From NCBI RefSeq assembly GCF_027213785.1, contig NZ_JAPWGO010000002.1, forward strand, positions 285,903 through 349,902: a DNA stretch of 64,000 nucleotides, written 5' to 3'. The position numbers and the translations under genes are program-made. How positions within the stretch are numbered: the first letter of the stretch is position 1; every line of letters starts with the position of its first letter. Below the pieces are notes generated by a model. The model did not search any database and was not told the DNA's origin. It was given only the letters and a program-made list of their open reading frames with translations. This document shows, piece by piece, positions 54,628 to 63,963 of this stretch. This DNA comes from Limimaricola sp. G21655-S1 (lineage in GTDB: Bacteria > Pseudomonadota > Alphaproteobacteria > Rhodobacterales > Rhodobacteraceae).

Positions 54628-56007
54628 ATGCAGAACCCGCCGAATCTCCGCCCCGACCTCGCCCCCAAGGCGCGCTTCAACGATGTCGCCCGCCCGGGCC
54701 AGCCGACCATCGGCATGGTCTCGCTCGGCTGCCCCAAGGCACTGGTCGACAGCGAGCGTATCCTGACCCGGCTCCGGGCCGAAGGCTACGCGATCTCGCC
54801 CGACTACGCCGGCGCCGACGCGGTGATCGTCAACACCTGCGGCTTTCTCGACAGTGCCAAGGCCGAGAGCCTCGACGCGATCGGCGAGGCGCTCAACGAG
54901 AACGGCAAGGTGATCGTCACCGGCTGCCTCGGCGCCGAGCCCGACTACATCACCGGCGCGCACCCGAAAGTGCTGGCCGTCACTGGCCCGCATCAATACG
55001 AGCAGGTGCTCGACGCGGTGCATGGTGCGGTGCCGCCCGCGCCCGATCCCTTCGTCGACCTGCTGCCCGCGCGCGGCATCTCTCTCACGCCCCGGCATTT
55101 CAGCTATCTGAAGATCTCCGAGGGCTGCAATCACAAGTGCAAGTTCTGCATCATCCCCGACATGCGGGGCCGGCTGCAGTCGCGCCCGGCGCATGCGGTG
55201 ATGCGCGAGGGCGAGAAGCTCGTCGAGGCCGGTGTGCGCGAGCTTCTGGTGATCAGCCAGGATACCTCGGCCTACGGCCTCGACATCCGCCACGCCGAGG
55301 ATCGGGGCCACCGGGCCCATATCACCGATCTGGCGCGCGATCTGGGAAGCCTCGGGGCATGGGTGCGGCTGCACTACGTCTATCCCTACCCGCATGTGCG
55401 CGATCTGATCCCGCTGATGGCCGATCCGAATTCCGGCCTGCTGCCCTATCTCGACATCCCGTTCCAGCACGGGCACCCGGACGTGCTCAAGCGCATGGCG
55501 CGCCCCGCGGCCTCCGCGAAGACGCTCGATGAAATCGCGGCGTGGCGGTCGATGGCGCCCGATATCACTCTGCGCTCGACCTTCATCGTCGGCTACCCCG
55601 GCGAGACCGAGGCCGAGTTCGACTACATGCTCGACTGGCTCGACGAGGCGCAACTCGACCGGGTCGGCTGCTTCAAATACGAGAACGTCGCGGGGGCCCG
55701 GTCGAACGACCTGCCGGACCACGTGCCCGAAGAGGTCAAGCAGGAGCGCTGGGAGCGCTTCATGCAGAAGGCGCAGGCGATTTCCGAAGCCAAGCTGGAA
55801 GCCAAGGTGGGCCAGCACCTGCAGGTCATCGTCGACGAGGTCGACGAGGAGGCCGCGACCTGCCGCACCATGGCCGACGCGCCCGAGATCGACGGCAACC
55901 TGTTCATCGACGAGGGGCACGAGATCCTCAAGCCGGGCGACATGCTCACCGTGAAGGTCGACGAGGCCGGCGAATATGATCTCTGGGGCAGGATGATCGG
56001 GAGTTGA
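54628..56007 (+). CDS. rimO: Ribosomal protein S12 methylthiotransferase RimO
   Basis: Radical-SAM enzyme adding a methylthio group to Asp of ribosomal protein S12. The 459-residue protein has the UPF0004 domain with three cluster cysteines ([31 protein letters not shown]). The radical-SAM triad is [12 protein letters not shown] (about residues 165-176), and a C-terminal TRAM domain ends in [10 protein letters not shown]. Contrast with MiaB: the LGCPK start is RimO-specific. No strong ribosome site before the ATG. Confidence 0.97.
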   Translation: MQNPPNLRPDLAPKARFNDVARPGQPTIGMVSLGCPKALVDSERILTRLRAEGYAISPDYAGADAVIVNTCGFLDSAKAESLDAIGEALNENGKVIVTGCLGAEPDYITGAHPKVLAVTGPHQYEQVLDAVHGAVPPAPDPFVDLLPARGISLTPRHFSYLKISEGCNHKCKFCIIPDMRGRLQSRPAHAVMREGEKLVEAGVRELLVISQDTSAYGLDIRHAEDRGHRAHITDLARDLGSLGAWVRLHYVYPYPHVRDLIPLMADPNSGLLPYLDIPFQHGHPDVLKRMARPAASAKTLDEIAAWRSMAPDITLRSTFIVGYPGETEAEFDYMLDWLDEAQLDRVGCFKYENVAGARSNDLPDHVPEEVKQERWERFMQKAQAISEAKLEAKVGQHLQVIVDEVDEEAATCRTMADAPEIDGNLFIDEGHEILKPGDMLTVKVDEAGEYDLWGRMIGS

Positions 56008-56155
56008 AGACATGTGACGCTTGGGCGGTGTTGCCGCCCTGCGTCGAACACTAGATGGTCGGAAAATGGCCGCTGGCCGTGATCGCCCCCAAGTGGCATC
56101 CTCGGCCGGGTGGCGCTTTCGTCGGAGAACTCTAACCTTGCTGCAATCCTCTCAA

Positions 56156-57187
56156 ATGCGCCCCCTCGACGATGCCCAGCGGCGGCTGCACGCCGTGCTC
56201 AACAACGCCAGCGTCTCGATCTTCCTGATGGATGACCGGCAGCAATGCGTCTACATGAACCGCGCCGCAGAGCTGCTGACCGGCTGGACGCTGGAGGAGG
56301 TCGTCGCGCTCGACAAGCCGCTGCACGACATCATCCACCATACCTATCCCGACGGCACGCCGTTCCCGCTGCATGAATGCGCCATCGACCGCGCCTTCCC
56401 CGAGCACAACCAGACCCAGGGCGAGGAGGTCTTCGTCCACCGGGACGGGCATTTCTACCCGGTCGGATTCACCGCCAGCCCGATCCGCGACGAGGAAAGC
56501 CAGACCATCGGCACGATCATCGAGGTGCGCGACATCTCCGAGAAGAAGCGCGCCCAGGAACGGCAGCGGCTTCTGGTCAACGAGTTGAACCACCGGGTCA
56601 AGAACACCCTCGCCACGGTCCAGTCGATCGCCTGGCAGACCTTCAAGGGCACCGATCCCGAGACCTTCGAGCGGTTCTCGGGTCGGCTGACCACCCTGTC
56701 GCGCGCGCATAACGTGCTGACCGAGACCGCCTGGGCGGGCGCCTCGCTGCAAGGCATCGCCGATGCCGCCGTCGAGATGATCGCGCCGGGGCGGATCTCC
56801 GTGACCGGCGAGGATCTCGATGTCCACCCCAAGGCGGCGGTGAGCCTGTCGATGGCGCTGCACGAGCTGGGGACCAACGCGCTGAAATACGGGTCGCTCA
56901 GCCAGCCCGACGGCGAGGTCGCGCTCGAATGGGCGGCGGAGCCCGCCGAGGAAGGTCGCACGCATCTGTCGCTGCGCTGGACCGAGCGTGGCGGTCCGCT
57001 GGTCGCCCCGCCCGCGTCGAGGGGCTTCGGCCTGCGGCTGATCGAGCGGCAGGTGGCGATGGAATTCGGCGGCGAGGCGCATGTCGATTTCCGCCCCGAA
57101 GGGCTTGTCTGCCGGATCGACATGCTGCTGCCGCAGCTGCCCGACCCCGTCGCGTTGGAGCCATCCGCCGGGGCCGGACATGGGTAG
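56156..57187 (+). CDS. PAS-domain HWE-family sensor histidine kinase
   Basis: A 343-residue soluble sensor kinase. The N-terminal PAS domain (about residues 5-130) starts RLHAVLNNASVSIFLMDDRQQCVYMNRAAELLTGW and ends with IIEVRDISEKKRAQERQ. The phospho-acceptor is in NELNHRVKNTLATVQSIA (about residue 145). The ATP-binding N box is HELGTNALKYG and the family tryptophan-glutamate is in LRWTERGG, the HWE hallmark. No membrane segment, so it senses an internal cue or cofactor. An in-frame TTG at 56138 with GGAG upstream is an alternative start. It overlaps the response regulator gene by eight bases. Confidence 0.88.
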   Translation: MRPLDDAQRRLHAVLNNASVSIFLMDDRQQCVYMNRAAELLTGWTLEEVVALDKPLHDIIHHTYPDGTPFPLHECAIDRAFPEHNQTQGEEVFVHRDGHFYPVGFTASPIRDEESQTIGTIIEVRDISEKKRAQERQRLLVNELNHRVKNTLATVQSIAWQTFKGTDPETFERFSGRLTTLSRAHNVLTETAWAGASLQGIADAAVEMIAPGRISVTGEDLDVHPKAAVSLSMALHELGTNALKYGSLSQPDGEVALEWAAEPAEEGRTHLSLRWTERGGPLVAPPASRGFGLRLIERQVAMEFGGEAHVDFRPEGLVCRIDMLLPQLPDPVALEPSAGAGHG

Positions 57188-57545
57188 CGGGGAGCTAACC
57201 GGCGTGCGGGTGCTTCTGGTCGAGGACGAATGCATCGTCGCGATGCTGGGCGAGGACGTGCTCAGCGAGGCCGGCTGCCGGGTCACGGTGGCGATGCGGC
57301 TCAGCGAGGCGTTGCGCGCCGCCGAGGAGAGCGATCTCGACGTGGCGATTCTCGACGTGAATCTCGGCAACGAGACGAGCTATCCGGTGGCTGAGCTGCT
57401 CGAAGAACGCAAGATTCCCTTCATCTTCGCTACCGGCTACGCCTCGGCCGGCCTCGCGGGCAGCTACGCCAAGCACCCTTGCGTGCAAAAGCCCTACGAT
57501 CCCGGCCAACTGCTGGCCGCCGCGCGGGCGGTCATCGGGACCTGA
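57180..57545 (+). CDS. Single-domain response regulator
   Basis: A 121-residue receiver domain without an output domain. The acidic pair is in LLVEDECIVAML, the phospho-aspartate in VAILDVNLGNETS, the switch threonine in FIFATGYAS, and the lysine in CVQKPYDPGQL. It starts within the last codons of the HWE kinase gene, so the two form a coupled pair. Output must go through protein-protein contact or phosphotransfer to another protein, as in other alphaproteobacterial single-domain regulators. Confidence 0.9.
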   Translation: MGSGELTGVRVLLVEDECIVAMLGEDVLSEAGCRVTVAMRLSEALRAAEESDLDVAILDVNLGNETSYPVAELLEERKIPFIFATGYASAGLAGSYAKHPCVQKPYDPGQLLAAARAVIGT

Positions 57546-57769
57546 GCGCCGACGACCGGCATCGGACCCGGCCTGATGCCCCGTTCACAAGAGGCAGGCG
57601 CAACCAGCTTCGCCTCGCCCAAGGGCGACTGAGAAATCTCACATTCTTCAAGACTGACAACCGGGCTCGGTGCAGCTCTCCGCCCCGTTCCCTGAGCCCA
57701 GCCGCCACCTGCCACCGCTATGGGCAGGGTCTCCCCTGCCCTGCGCCGGCTCCAGCATCGACGCGGAAT
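57546..57769. other. Intergenic region between response regulator and opp operon
   Basis: No gene supported. Convergent 3' ends face each other here. A short AT-richer stretch at about 57630-57660 and a local dyad at about 57723-57740 (GGCAGGG/CCCTGCC) are the only features I see. Confidence 0.4.
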
Positions 57770-57799
57770 CCCAGCCGGCCCTGCAAGGGGCCGGCCGGG
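57770..57799 (-). terminator. Hairpin at the end of the opp operon
   Basis: GC-rich arms 57770-57780 and 57789-57799 (GGCCGGC core) form a stem with one mismatch just downstream of the oppF stop on the minus strand. A short T pair follows. Likely transcript end. Confidence 0.55.
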
Positions 57800-57806
57800 A
57801 TGTCGA

Positions 57807-59027
57807 TCAGCCCGCCATCTGCCGCGCGGAATCGAGTACGCTGGGCTCTTCGTGATAGGGACAGGCCACGCGGTGACCGTCGCCCAGATCGAGCATCGGC
57901 GGCAGGCCCTCGGCGCAATCGGGATGCGCCTTGGGGCAGCGGGTGCGGAACACGCAACCCGAGGGCGGGTTCATCGGCGAAGGCAGCTCGCCGCCCAGCA
58001 CCGGGCGCTGACGCTTGCGCTCCAGCACCGGGTCGGGGATCGGCACGCTCGCGATGAGCGCCTGCGTATAGGGGTGCTCGGGGCTGGTGGTCAGCGCCTT
58101 GGACTTGGCCACCTCCATCACCCGGCCCAGATACATCACCACGATCCGGTCGGAGATGTGCTTCACGACCGAGAGGTCATGCGCGATGAAGATCATCGCC
58201 AGCCCCATGTCGCGCTGCAGTTCCTTCAGGAGGTTCACCACCTGCGCCTGCACCGAGACGTCGAGCGCCGAGACCGGCTCGTCGCAGATCAAGAGCTTGG
58301 GCTTGAGGATCAGCGCGCGGGCGATGCCGATGCGCTGGCACTGACCGCCCGAGAACTCGTGCGGGTAACGGTTCACGAGGTTCGGTAGCAGCCCGACCCG
58401 CTCCATCAGCTCGGCCACCCGGCGGCGCACCTCCTTGCGGGGCGTCTTGGGCTCGTGCGTGACCAGCGGCTCGGCGATGATGTCGCCCACCGTCATGCGC
58501 GGGTTGAGCGCGGCCAGGGGGTCCTGGAACACCATCTGCACGTCCTTGCGATGAACGCGGCGCTGGCGCTCTGTCATCGAGGCGAGGTCCTGGCCCTCGA
58601 ACTCGATGCGGCCGCCGGTCGAGGCGATGGTGCCGACGATGGCACGCGCCAGCGTCGACTTGCCCGAGCCGCTCTCGCCCACCACGCCGAGGCTCTCGCC
58701 CGGTGCGAGGTCGAAGCTGATGCCGCCGACGGCGTGCAGCTTCTTCGAGGGCGTCCAGGGCCAGGCGCCACGCGGGCGGATGTCGAAGGCCACGCGCAGG
58801 TCCTCGACCCGCAGGATCGGCGCGGCGAGTCGGCCGGTGCGGTCGGGGCGACCGCCATTGCCGGCCCGCTCCGCGACCGGCGCGTCCTTGTGCGCCACCT
58901 CGGCCGGCGCGGGCGATGGCGGCGTCGCCACCGGCGTGCCGGAGGCCGGGGGCGCGGCGGGGATCGGATCGCCCGCCGCGTCGCGGCCCTCGGCCTCGGT
59001 GAACTTGTCGTCCTTGGGATCGGTCAT
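57807..59027 (-). CDS. oppF: Oligopeptide ABC transporter ATPase, OppF-like
   Basis: A 406-residue ATPase of the Opp/Dpp family. The first ~70 residues are an unusual Pro/Ala-rich, probably disordered extension; the ABC domain follows. Walker A is GESGSGKSTLARAIVG, the signature reads EFSGGQCQRIGIARAL and Walker B LLICDEPVSALD. The C-terminal oligopeptide domain has the cysteine set in SGCVFRTRCPKAHPDCAE. AGGAGG precedes the ATG, which overlaps the oppD stop by one base. Confidence 0.93.
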   Translation of the reverse strand: MTDPKDDKFTEAEGRDAAGDPIPAAPPASGTPVATPPSPAPAEVAHKDAPVAERAGNGGRPDRTGRLAAPILRVEDLRVAFDIRPRGAWPWTPSKKLHAVGGISFDLAPGESLGVVGESGSGKSTLARAIVGTIASTGGRIEFEGQDLASMTERQRRVHRKDVQMVFQDPLAALNPRMTVGDIIAEPLVTHEPKTPRKEVRRRVAELMERVGLLPNLVNRYPHEFSGGQCQRIGIARALILKPKLLICDEPVSALDVSVQAQVVNLLKELQRDMGLAMIFIAHDLSVVKHISDRIVVMYLGRVMEVAKSKALTTSPEHPYTQALIASVPIPDPVLERKRQRPVLGGELPSPMNPPSGCVFRTRCPKAHPDCAEGLPPMLDLGDGHRVACPYHEEPSVLDSARQMAG

Positions 59028-60001
59028 CACTTCACCTCCTCGACGGGGGCATGGCAGGCACGGCGCAGCATGGGATAGCCCTCGGCGGGCAGCAGCTCGG
59101 GGCGCACCGTCGGGCACGGCCCATGCGCCCAAGCGCAGCGCGGCGTGAAGGGGCAGCCCTTGGGCAGCCGCGACATGTCCGGCGGCTCGCCCGCGATGGT
59201 CGAGAGCGTCTCGTCATCGCGGTCGATGCGCGGCACGGCGCGCAGCAGACCCAGCGTGTAGGGATGGGTGGGCCGTTCGAACAGCGTGTCGGTCGGTCCG
59301 GTCTCCATGATCTGGCCGCCATACATCACGAGCGTGCGCTCGCAGGTGTCGGCGACGATGCCGAGATCATGGGTGATCAGGATGATCGCGGTGCCGAATT
59401 CCTGCCGGATCTCGGCCATCAGCTCCATGATCTGCGCCTGCACTGTCACGTCGAGCGCGGTGGTCGGCTCGTCGGCGATCAGGAGCCGCGGCTGGCACAG
59501 CAGCGCCATGGCGATCATGATCCGCTGCCGCATCCCGCCCGAGAACTCGTGCGGGAACATGGTGATGCGGTTCTTGGCATCGGGAATCTTCACCGCGTCG
59601 AGCATCTTCGTGGCCTCGGCGATCGCGTCGCGCTTGGTCATACCCTTGTGCAGGGTCAGCACCTCGGCCATCTGCTCGGAAATCCGCATGTAGGGATTGA
59701 GCGAGGTCATCGGGTCCTGGAAGATCATGCCGATCTCCTCGGACCGGACCCGGTTCAGCTCCTTCTGCTTCAGCTCCAGCAGGTTGCGCCCGTCATAGCG
59801 GATCTGCCCCGTGGCGCGCCCGTTGCGCGCCAAGAGCCCCATCGCGGCAAAGGCGGTCTGGCTCTTGCCCGAGCCGCTCTCGCCGACGATGGCGAGGGTC
59901 TCGCCCTCCTCCACCGAGAAGGACACGCCGTTGACGGCGTTCACCTCGCCATCGCCGGTGGTGAAGGTGACGCGCAGGTCTTCGATGTCGAGCAGGGCCA
60001 T
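59027..60001 (-). CDS. oppD: Oligopeptide ABC transporter ATPase, OppD-like
   Basis: A 324-residue ATPase paired with OppF. Walker A is GESGSGKSQTAFAAMG, the signature reads EFSGGMRQRIMIAMAL, and Walker B is LLIADEPTTALD. The C-terminal segment GCPFTPRCAWAHGPC contains the oligopeptide-transporter cysteines, here CXXXXXC-type. One-base overlaps with both neighbours (TGATG) show tight coupling. Cytosolic side of the importer. Confidence 0.95.
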   Translation of the reverse strand: MALLDIEDLRVTFTTGDGEVNAVNGVSFSVEEGETLAIVGESGSGKSQTAFAAMGLLARNGRATGQIRYDGRNLLELKQKELNRVRSEEIGMIFQDPMTSLNPYMRISEQMAEVLTLHKGMTKRDAIAEATKMLDAVKIPDAKNRITMFPHEFSGGMRQRIMIAMALLCQPRLLIADEPTTALDVTVQAQIMELMAEIRQEFGTAIILITHDLGIVADTCERTLVMYGGQIMETGPTDTLFERPTHPYTLGLLRAVPRIDRDDETLSTIAGEPPDMSRLPKGCPFTPRCAWAHGPCPTVRPELLPAEGYPMLRRACHAPVEEVK

Positions 60002-60933
60002 CAGCGATCCTTGGGGTCGAGTGCATCACGCAGACCGTCGCCGACGAAGAAGAAGGCGAAGAGGGTGATGACGAAGAAGAAGAGCGGGAAGGCAAGCTGC
60101 CAGATCACGCCGTATTGCATGTTGCTGGCACCGTTCGAGATCAGCGCCCCGAGCGAGGTGTTCGGCTCCTGGATGCCGAGGCCGAGGAAGCTGATGAAGC
60201 TCTCGGTGATGATCATCTGCGGCACGAGCAGCGTGGCGTAGACGATGACGAGGCCCAGAAGGTTCGGCACGATGTGGCGCAGGATGATCGTCATCGGCCG
60301 GACGCCGGTGGCATGCGCCGCCTCGACGAACTCCTTGCCCTTGATGGTCAAGGTTTGGCCGCGGGCGATGCGCGACATGTCGAGCCAAGAGATCAGGCCG
60401 ATGCCGATGAACAGCATCAGGATCGAGCGGCCGAAGATCACCAGCATCAGGATCAGCACGAACATGTAAGGCACCGACATCAGGATATCGACCGTGCGCA
60501 TCATCGCGCCGTCCGTGCGCCCGCCCTGATAGCCCGCGATGGCGCCGTAGAGCGTGCCGACGATCACCGCGACGCCGGCGCCGACGATGCCGACGAGGAG
60601 CGAGATCCGGGTACCCTGCACGGTGCGCGCGTAGAGGTCGCGGCCCGAGCTGTCGGTGCCGAAGTAATGCCCGGTCTCGAAGGAGGGCACGCCCTGCGTG
60701 GCATTCGAGCCGATCAGCGAGAAATCGACGTAGTCGGGTTCGTACTGGGCGAGAAACCCGCCGAAGAAGGCGAAGATGCAGATCAGCACCAGCGCCACGA
60801 GACCGGCCACGGCGGCGCGGTTGCGCATGAAGCGCTGGCGCGCATCCTTCCACAGCGAGCGGCCCTTGACCTCGGCGGCGGCCTGCGCGGCGAGCAGGCG
60901 GTCTGCGGTGTCGGGATCGGGATTGAGCGACAT
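60001..60933 (-). CDS. oppC: Oligopeptide ABC transporter permease, OppC-like
   Basis: A 310-residue permease with an N-terminal cytosolic tail, a first helix (AAVAGLVALVLICIFAFFGGFLA), a periplasmic loop containing HYFGTDSSGRDLYARTVQGTR (family signature) and five further helices. The coupling (EAA) motif is EFVEAAHATGVRPMTIILRHIVPN. It pairs with OppB to form the channel. Confidence 0.95.
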   Translation of the reverse strand: MSLNPDPDTADRLLAAQAAAEVKGRSLWKDARQRFMRNRAAVAGLVALVLICIFAFFGGFLAQYEPDYVDFSLIGSNATQGVPSFETGHYFGTDSSGRDLYARTVQGTRISLLVGIVGAGVAVIVGTLYGAIAGYQGGRTDGAMMRTVDILMSVPYMFVLILMLVIFGRSILMLFIGIGLISWLDMSRIARGQTLTIKGKEFVEAAHATGVRPMTIILRHIVPNLLGLVIVYATLLVPQMIITESFISFLGLGIQEPNTSLGALISNGASNMQYGVIWQLAFPLFFFVITLFAFFFVGDGLRDALDPKDR

Positions 60934-60944
60934 GGGACCCCTCC

Positions 60945-61868
60945 TCAGTAGCGGATCTTCGGATCGATCCATGCGTAGAGCAGGTCGACCACGAGGTTGA
61001 ACGTGACCGTCAGCACACCGACGAGGATGGTGATCCCCATGATGACCGAGTAGTCGCGGTTGAAGGCGGAGTTGACGAAGAACTGGCCGATGCCGCCGGT
61101 CGAGAAGAACACGTCGATGATCACCGAGCCGGTGATCATGCCGACGAAGGCGGGCCCGAGATAGCTGAGCACCGGCAGCATGGTCGGCTTCATCGCGTGC
61201 TTCCAGATGATCCGCCTGGTCGGCAGGCCCTTGGCGCGCGCGGTGCGGATGAAGCCGGCATTGAGCACCTCGAGCATCGACGAGCGGGTGATCCGGGCGA
61301 TCGAGGCCATGTAGGAGGTCGAGAGCGCGATCACCGGCAGGATGATGTACTCGATCTGGCCGCCCTGCCAGCCGCCGCCCGGCAGCCAGCCGAGCCACAG
61401 CGTGAAGACCAGCACGAGGATCGGCGCCATCACGAAGTTGGGCAGCACCTGCGCGCCAATCGAGATGCCGACGGCGAGGTAGTCGAGCCAGGAATTGTGC
61501 CGGATCGCCGCGGCGACGCCGAGCGCGACGCCGACCACGAGGGCGACGATGAAGCTCCAGAACCCGTAGGTGAGCGTCACCGGAAAGCCTTGGGCGATCA
61601 CGTCGTTGACGGTGCGGTCGCGGTACTGGAACGAGGGGCCGAAGTCGAAATGCACGACCACGTTCCAGACGTAGTTCGCCATCTGCTTCCAATAGGGCTG
61701 ATCGAGCCCGTAGCGCGCCTCGATATTGGCCATGACCTGCGCGGGCAGCGGGCGTTCGGAATTAAAGGGGCCGCCGGGGGCGGCATACATCAGCACGAAG
61801 GAGATCACGACAAGCAGCAGGATCGTCGGGATCGCGACGGCGACGCGCCTGAGAACGTAATTCAGCAT
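60945..61868 (-). CDS. oppB: Oligopeptide ABC transporter permease, OppB-like
   Basis: A 307-residue permease with six membrane segments. The N-terminus MLNYVLRRVAVAIPTILLLVVISFVLMYAAPGGPF is the OppB/DppB hallmark, and the EAA loop reads FIRTARAKGLPTRRIIWKHAMKPTMLPVLSYLGP. The gene is separated from oppA by 91 bases holding two hairpins, and from oppC by eleven bases. Confidence 0.96.
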   Translation of the reverse strand: MLNYVLRRVAVAIPTILLLVVISFVLMYAAPGGPFNSERPLPAQVMANIEARYGLDQPYWKQMANYVWNVVVHFDFGPSFQYRDRTVNDVIAQGFPVTLTYGFWSFIVALVVGVALGVAAAIRHNSWLDYLAVGISIGAQVLPNFVMAPILVLVFTLWLGWLPGGGWQGGQIEYIILPVIALSTSYMASIARITRSSMLEVLNAGFIRTARAKGLPTRRIIWKHAMKPTMLPVLSYLGPAFVGMITGSVIIDVFFSTGGIGQFFVNSAFNRDYSVIMGITILVGVLTVTFNLVVDLLYAWIDPKIRY

Positions 61869-61888
61869 GGGGGATGATACCTCGTTTC

Positions 61889-61940
61889 CGCAGCCTGCGG
61901 AAATGGATCGCGCCCCCCGGCGCGACGGCCAGGGGGCGCG
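61889..61940 (-). terminator. Hairpins between oppA and oppB
   Basis: A strong stem pairs CGCGCCCCC (61909-61917) with GGGGGCGCG (61932-61940), and a smaller CCGCAG/CTGCGG stem lies at 61889-61900. Both are in the oppA-oppB spacer. Such structures commonly cut readthrough or protect the 5' message, giving more binding protein than permease. Confidence 0.6.
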
Positions 61941-61959
61941 GTTGTCGTCACATCAGGAT

Positions 61960-63600
61960 TTACTCTTCCGCGACGCGGTAGAGGTCCTTGGCGTACCAGT
62001 TGTCCTGCGCGTTCTCGAGCGGGTAGCCCTTGATGGTGTCATCCATCATGAACACGGTGGCGTAATGGTAGATCGGCAGGATCGGGAACTCCTGGGTCAG
62101 GATCTCCTCGGCCTGGGTGTAGAGCGGCAGCGGATCCTCGGCGGTCTTCGCCTCGGCCAGCAGCCCGTCGTAATCGGCGTTGTTGAAGCCGGAGTCGTTG
62201 TAGGACGAGTTGGTGTCCATGATGTCGAGGAACGACGAGGCCTCGTTGTAGTCGGCGCACCAGCCGGCACGGGCGATCTCGTAGTTCTTGTTGTGGCGCT
62301 CCTCGAGGAAGGTCTGCCACTCCATGTTGGCCATCGAGATGTCGACGCCCAGCGTCTGCTTCCACATCTGGCCGATCGCGGTCGCGACCTGCTTGTGCGA
62401 CTCGGAGGTGTTGTAGAGCAGGTCGAAGGAAAGCGACTCGCCGCCTTCGCCATAGCCGGCCTCGGCGAAGAGCTCCTTGGCGCGCTCGTTGCGCTCCTGC
62501 TGGCTCATCTGCGCCGCCTCGACCGAGGGAACCTCGAAGCCCGCGGTGGCCCAGTGGGTCAGCGTGTAGGCTGGCTTCTGGCCGCCGGCGACGACGTTCT
62601 CGACGATCACGTCACGATCGATGGCGAGATAGAGCGCCTCGCGCACCTTCGGATCCTTGAGCGCCTCGGGGCCGCTCTCGGAGACGTTCAGGTTGTAGTA
62701 GTAGGTGCACAGGTTCGGCACCGAGATCGCCTCGGTCGGGTGCTCCTCGGCGAGACGCGGGAACTGGCCCGCGGGCACGTCGGTCTGGTCGAACTCGCCG
62801 GCGAGATAGCGGGTCAGCGCCTGGTTCTCGTCGTTGATGATGAGCGCCTTCACCTCTTCGATGATGACGTTCTCGGCGTCCCAGTATTCCGGGTTCTTCT
62901 TGAGCGTGATGTACTCCTGCGGGACCCGGTCCTCGAGCACGTAGGCGCCGTTCGACACCATGTTGCCGGGCTGGGCCCAGGCGTCGCCATGCTCTTCGAT
63001 GGTCGCCTTGGGCACCGGGAAGGTGGTGGTATGCGTCACCATCTGCGGGAAATAGGGCAGACGCTGCGACAGGGTCACCTCGAGGGTGTGGTCGTCGATC
63101 GCCTTCACGCCGAGTTCGGAGGGCTCCATGTCGCCCGCGATCACCTCGTCGACATTGGTGATCTTCATCAGGCCCATGTACCACTGGTACTCGGAGGCGG
63201 TCGCCGGGTCGGCGGCGCGCTGCCAGGAATAGACGAAGTCATTCGCGGTCACCGGCTCGCCGTTCGACCACTTGGCGTCGTCGCGCAGGGTGAAGGTATA
63301 GGTCAGGCCATCCTCGGAGACCTCGTAGCCGGTGGCCACGCCCGGCACCACGTCGCCCTTCTCGTCTTGGTTCATCAGGCCTTCGAACAGCTGGCGGCCG
63401 ATCGCCGAGCCCTCGACGTCCTCGATCAGGTTCGGGTCGATCGACGGGAATTCGTCGAGCACGCGGTAGGTAAAGCTCTGGTCGGCGGCGAGCTTCTCCC
63501 CGGTCTCGGGGTGCTCCATCATCGCGTGGCTTTCGGCATGGGCGGCGCCGGCCATGGCAATCAGCGCCGCACCGGCGAGAAGGCGGGTCTTCAAGGTCAT
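61960..63600 (-). CDS. oppA: Oligopeptide ABC transporter substrate-binding protein
   Basis: A 546-residue cluster C solute-binding protein of the OppA/MppA type. Signal peptide MTLKTRLLAGAALIAMAGAAHA (cleavage after 22, no lipobox), so it is soluble in the periplasm. Family landmarks include the SBP_bac_5 start (RVLDEFPSIDPNLIEDVEGSAIGRQLFEGLM) and FTLRDDAKWSNGEPVTANDFVYSWQRAADP. ARAGWCADYNEASSFLDIM and YPLENAQDNWYAKDLY also match peptide binders rather than nickel or dipeptide-heme types. First gene of the operon; an AGGGA site precedes the ATG. Confidence 0.95.
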   Translation of the reverse strand: MTLKTRLLAGAALIAMAGAAHAESHAMMEHPETGEKLAADQSFTYRVLDEFPSIDPNLIEDVEGSAIGRQLFEGLMNQDEKGDVVPGVATGYEVSEDGLTYTFTLRDDAKWSNGEPVTANDFVYSWQRAADPATASEYQWYMGLMKITNVDEVIAGDMEPSELGVKAIDDHTLEVTLSQRLPYFPQMVTHTTTFPVPKATIEEHGDAWAQPGNMVSNGAYVLEDRVPQEYITLKKNPEYWDAENVIIEEVKALIINDENQALTRYLAGEFDQTDVPAGQFPRLAEEHPTEAISVPNLCTYYYNLNVSESGPEALKDPKVREALYLAIDRDVIVENVVAGGQKPAYTLTHWATAGFEVPSVEAAQMSQQERNERAKELFAEAGYGEGGESLSFDLLYNTSESHKQVATAIGQMWKQTLGVDISMANMEWQTFLEERHNKNYEIARAGWCADYNEASSFLDIMDTNSSYNDSGFNNADYDGLLAEAKTAEDPLPLYTQAEEILTQEFPILPIYHYATVFMMDDTIKGYPLENAQDNWYAKDLYRVAEE

Positions 63601-63963
63601 TAGATCATCCCTGTGTAAAAGGCGCGGGTGAGGCCGCGCCGGATGGACGTCCGCCCTTTGCGGGCGTGGTTGTGGCACGATCCTTTTGCGATAGGCCCTG
63701 CAATGCAAGACTATTCGCGGCATGACCATGCGACAGCAGACCCGTCGAATTTCCCCAAGGTCAGGCAAGATGAGCAACCTTATGGCGAAAATCCCGCCGC
63801 TTTCGCACAGATCATGTCGGGCAAACCCGACCGCACGGCAACTTCACGTTTCATTTCCCGCGCCAGCGTCCGGAAATTGTGATCAATCGCGGACAGCGAA
63901 AATCTGCCAGCTCTCGTCATTGCCATCCCTAAGCGCTAGTTCCGGGGCGGGAGAACACGCCAG
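63601..63963. other. Upstream region of opp operon and divergent gene
   Basis: A 363-base region with slightly lower GC content. Open frames here overlap one another in three phases, lack ribosome sites and look like chance. It should hold the oppA promoter on the minus strand and a plus-strand promoter for the gene starting at 63964. No clear operator or riboswitch recognised. Confidence 0.4.
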
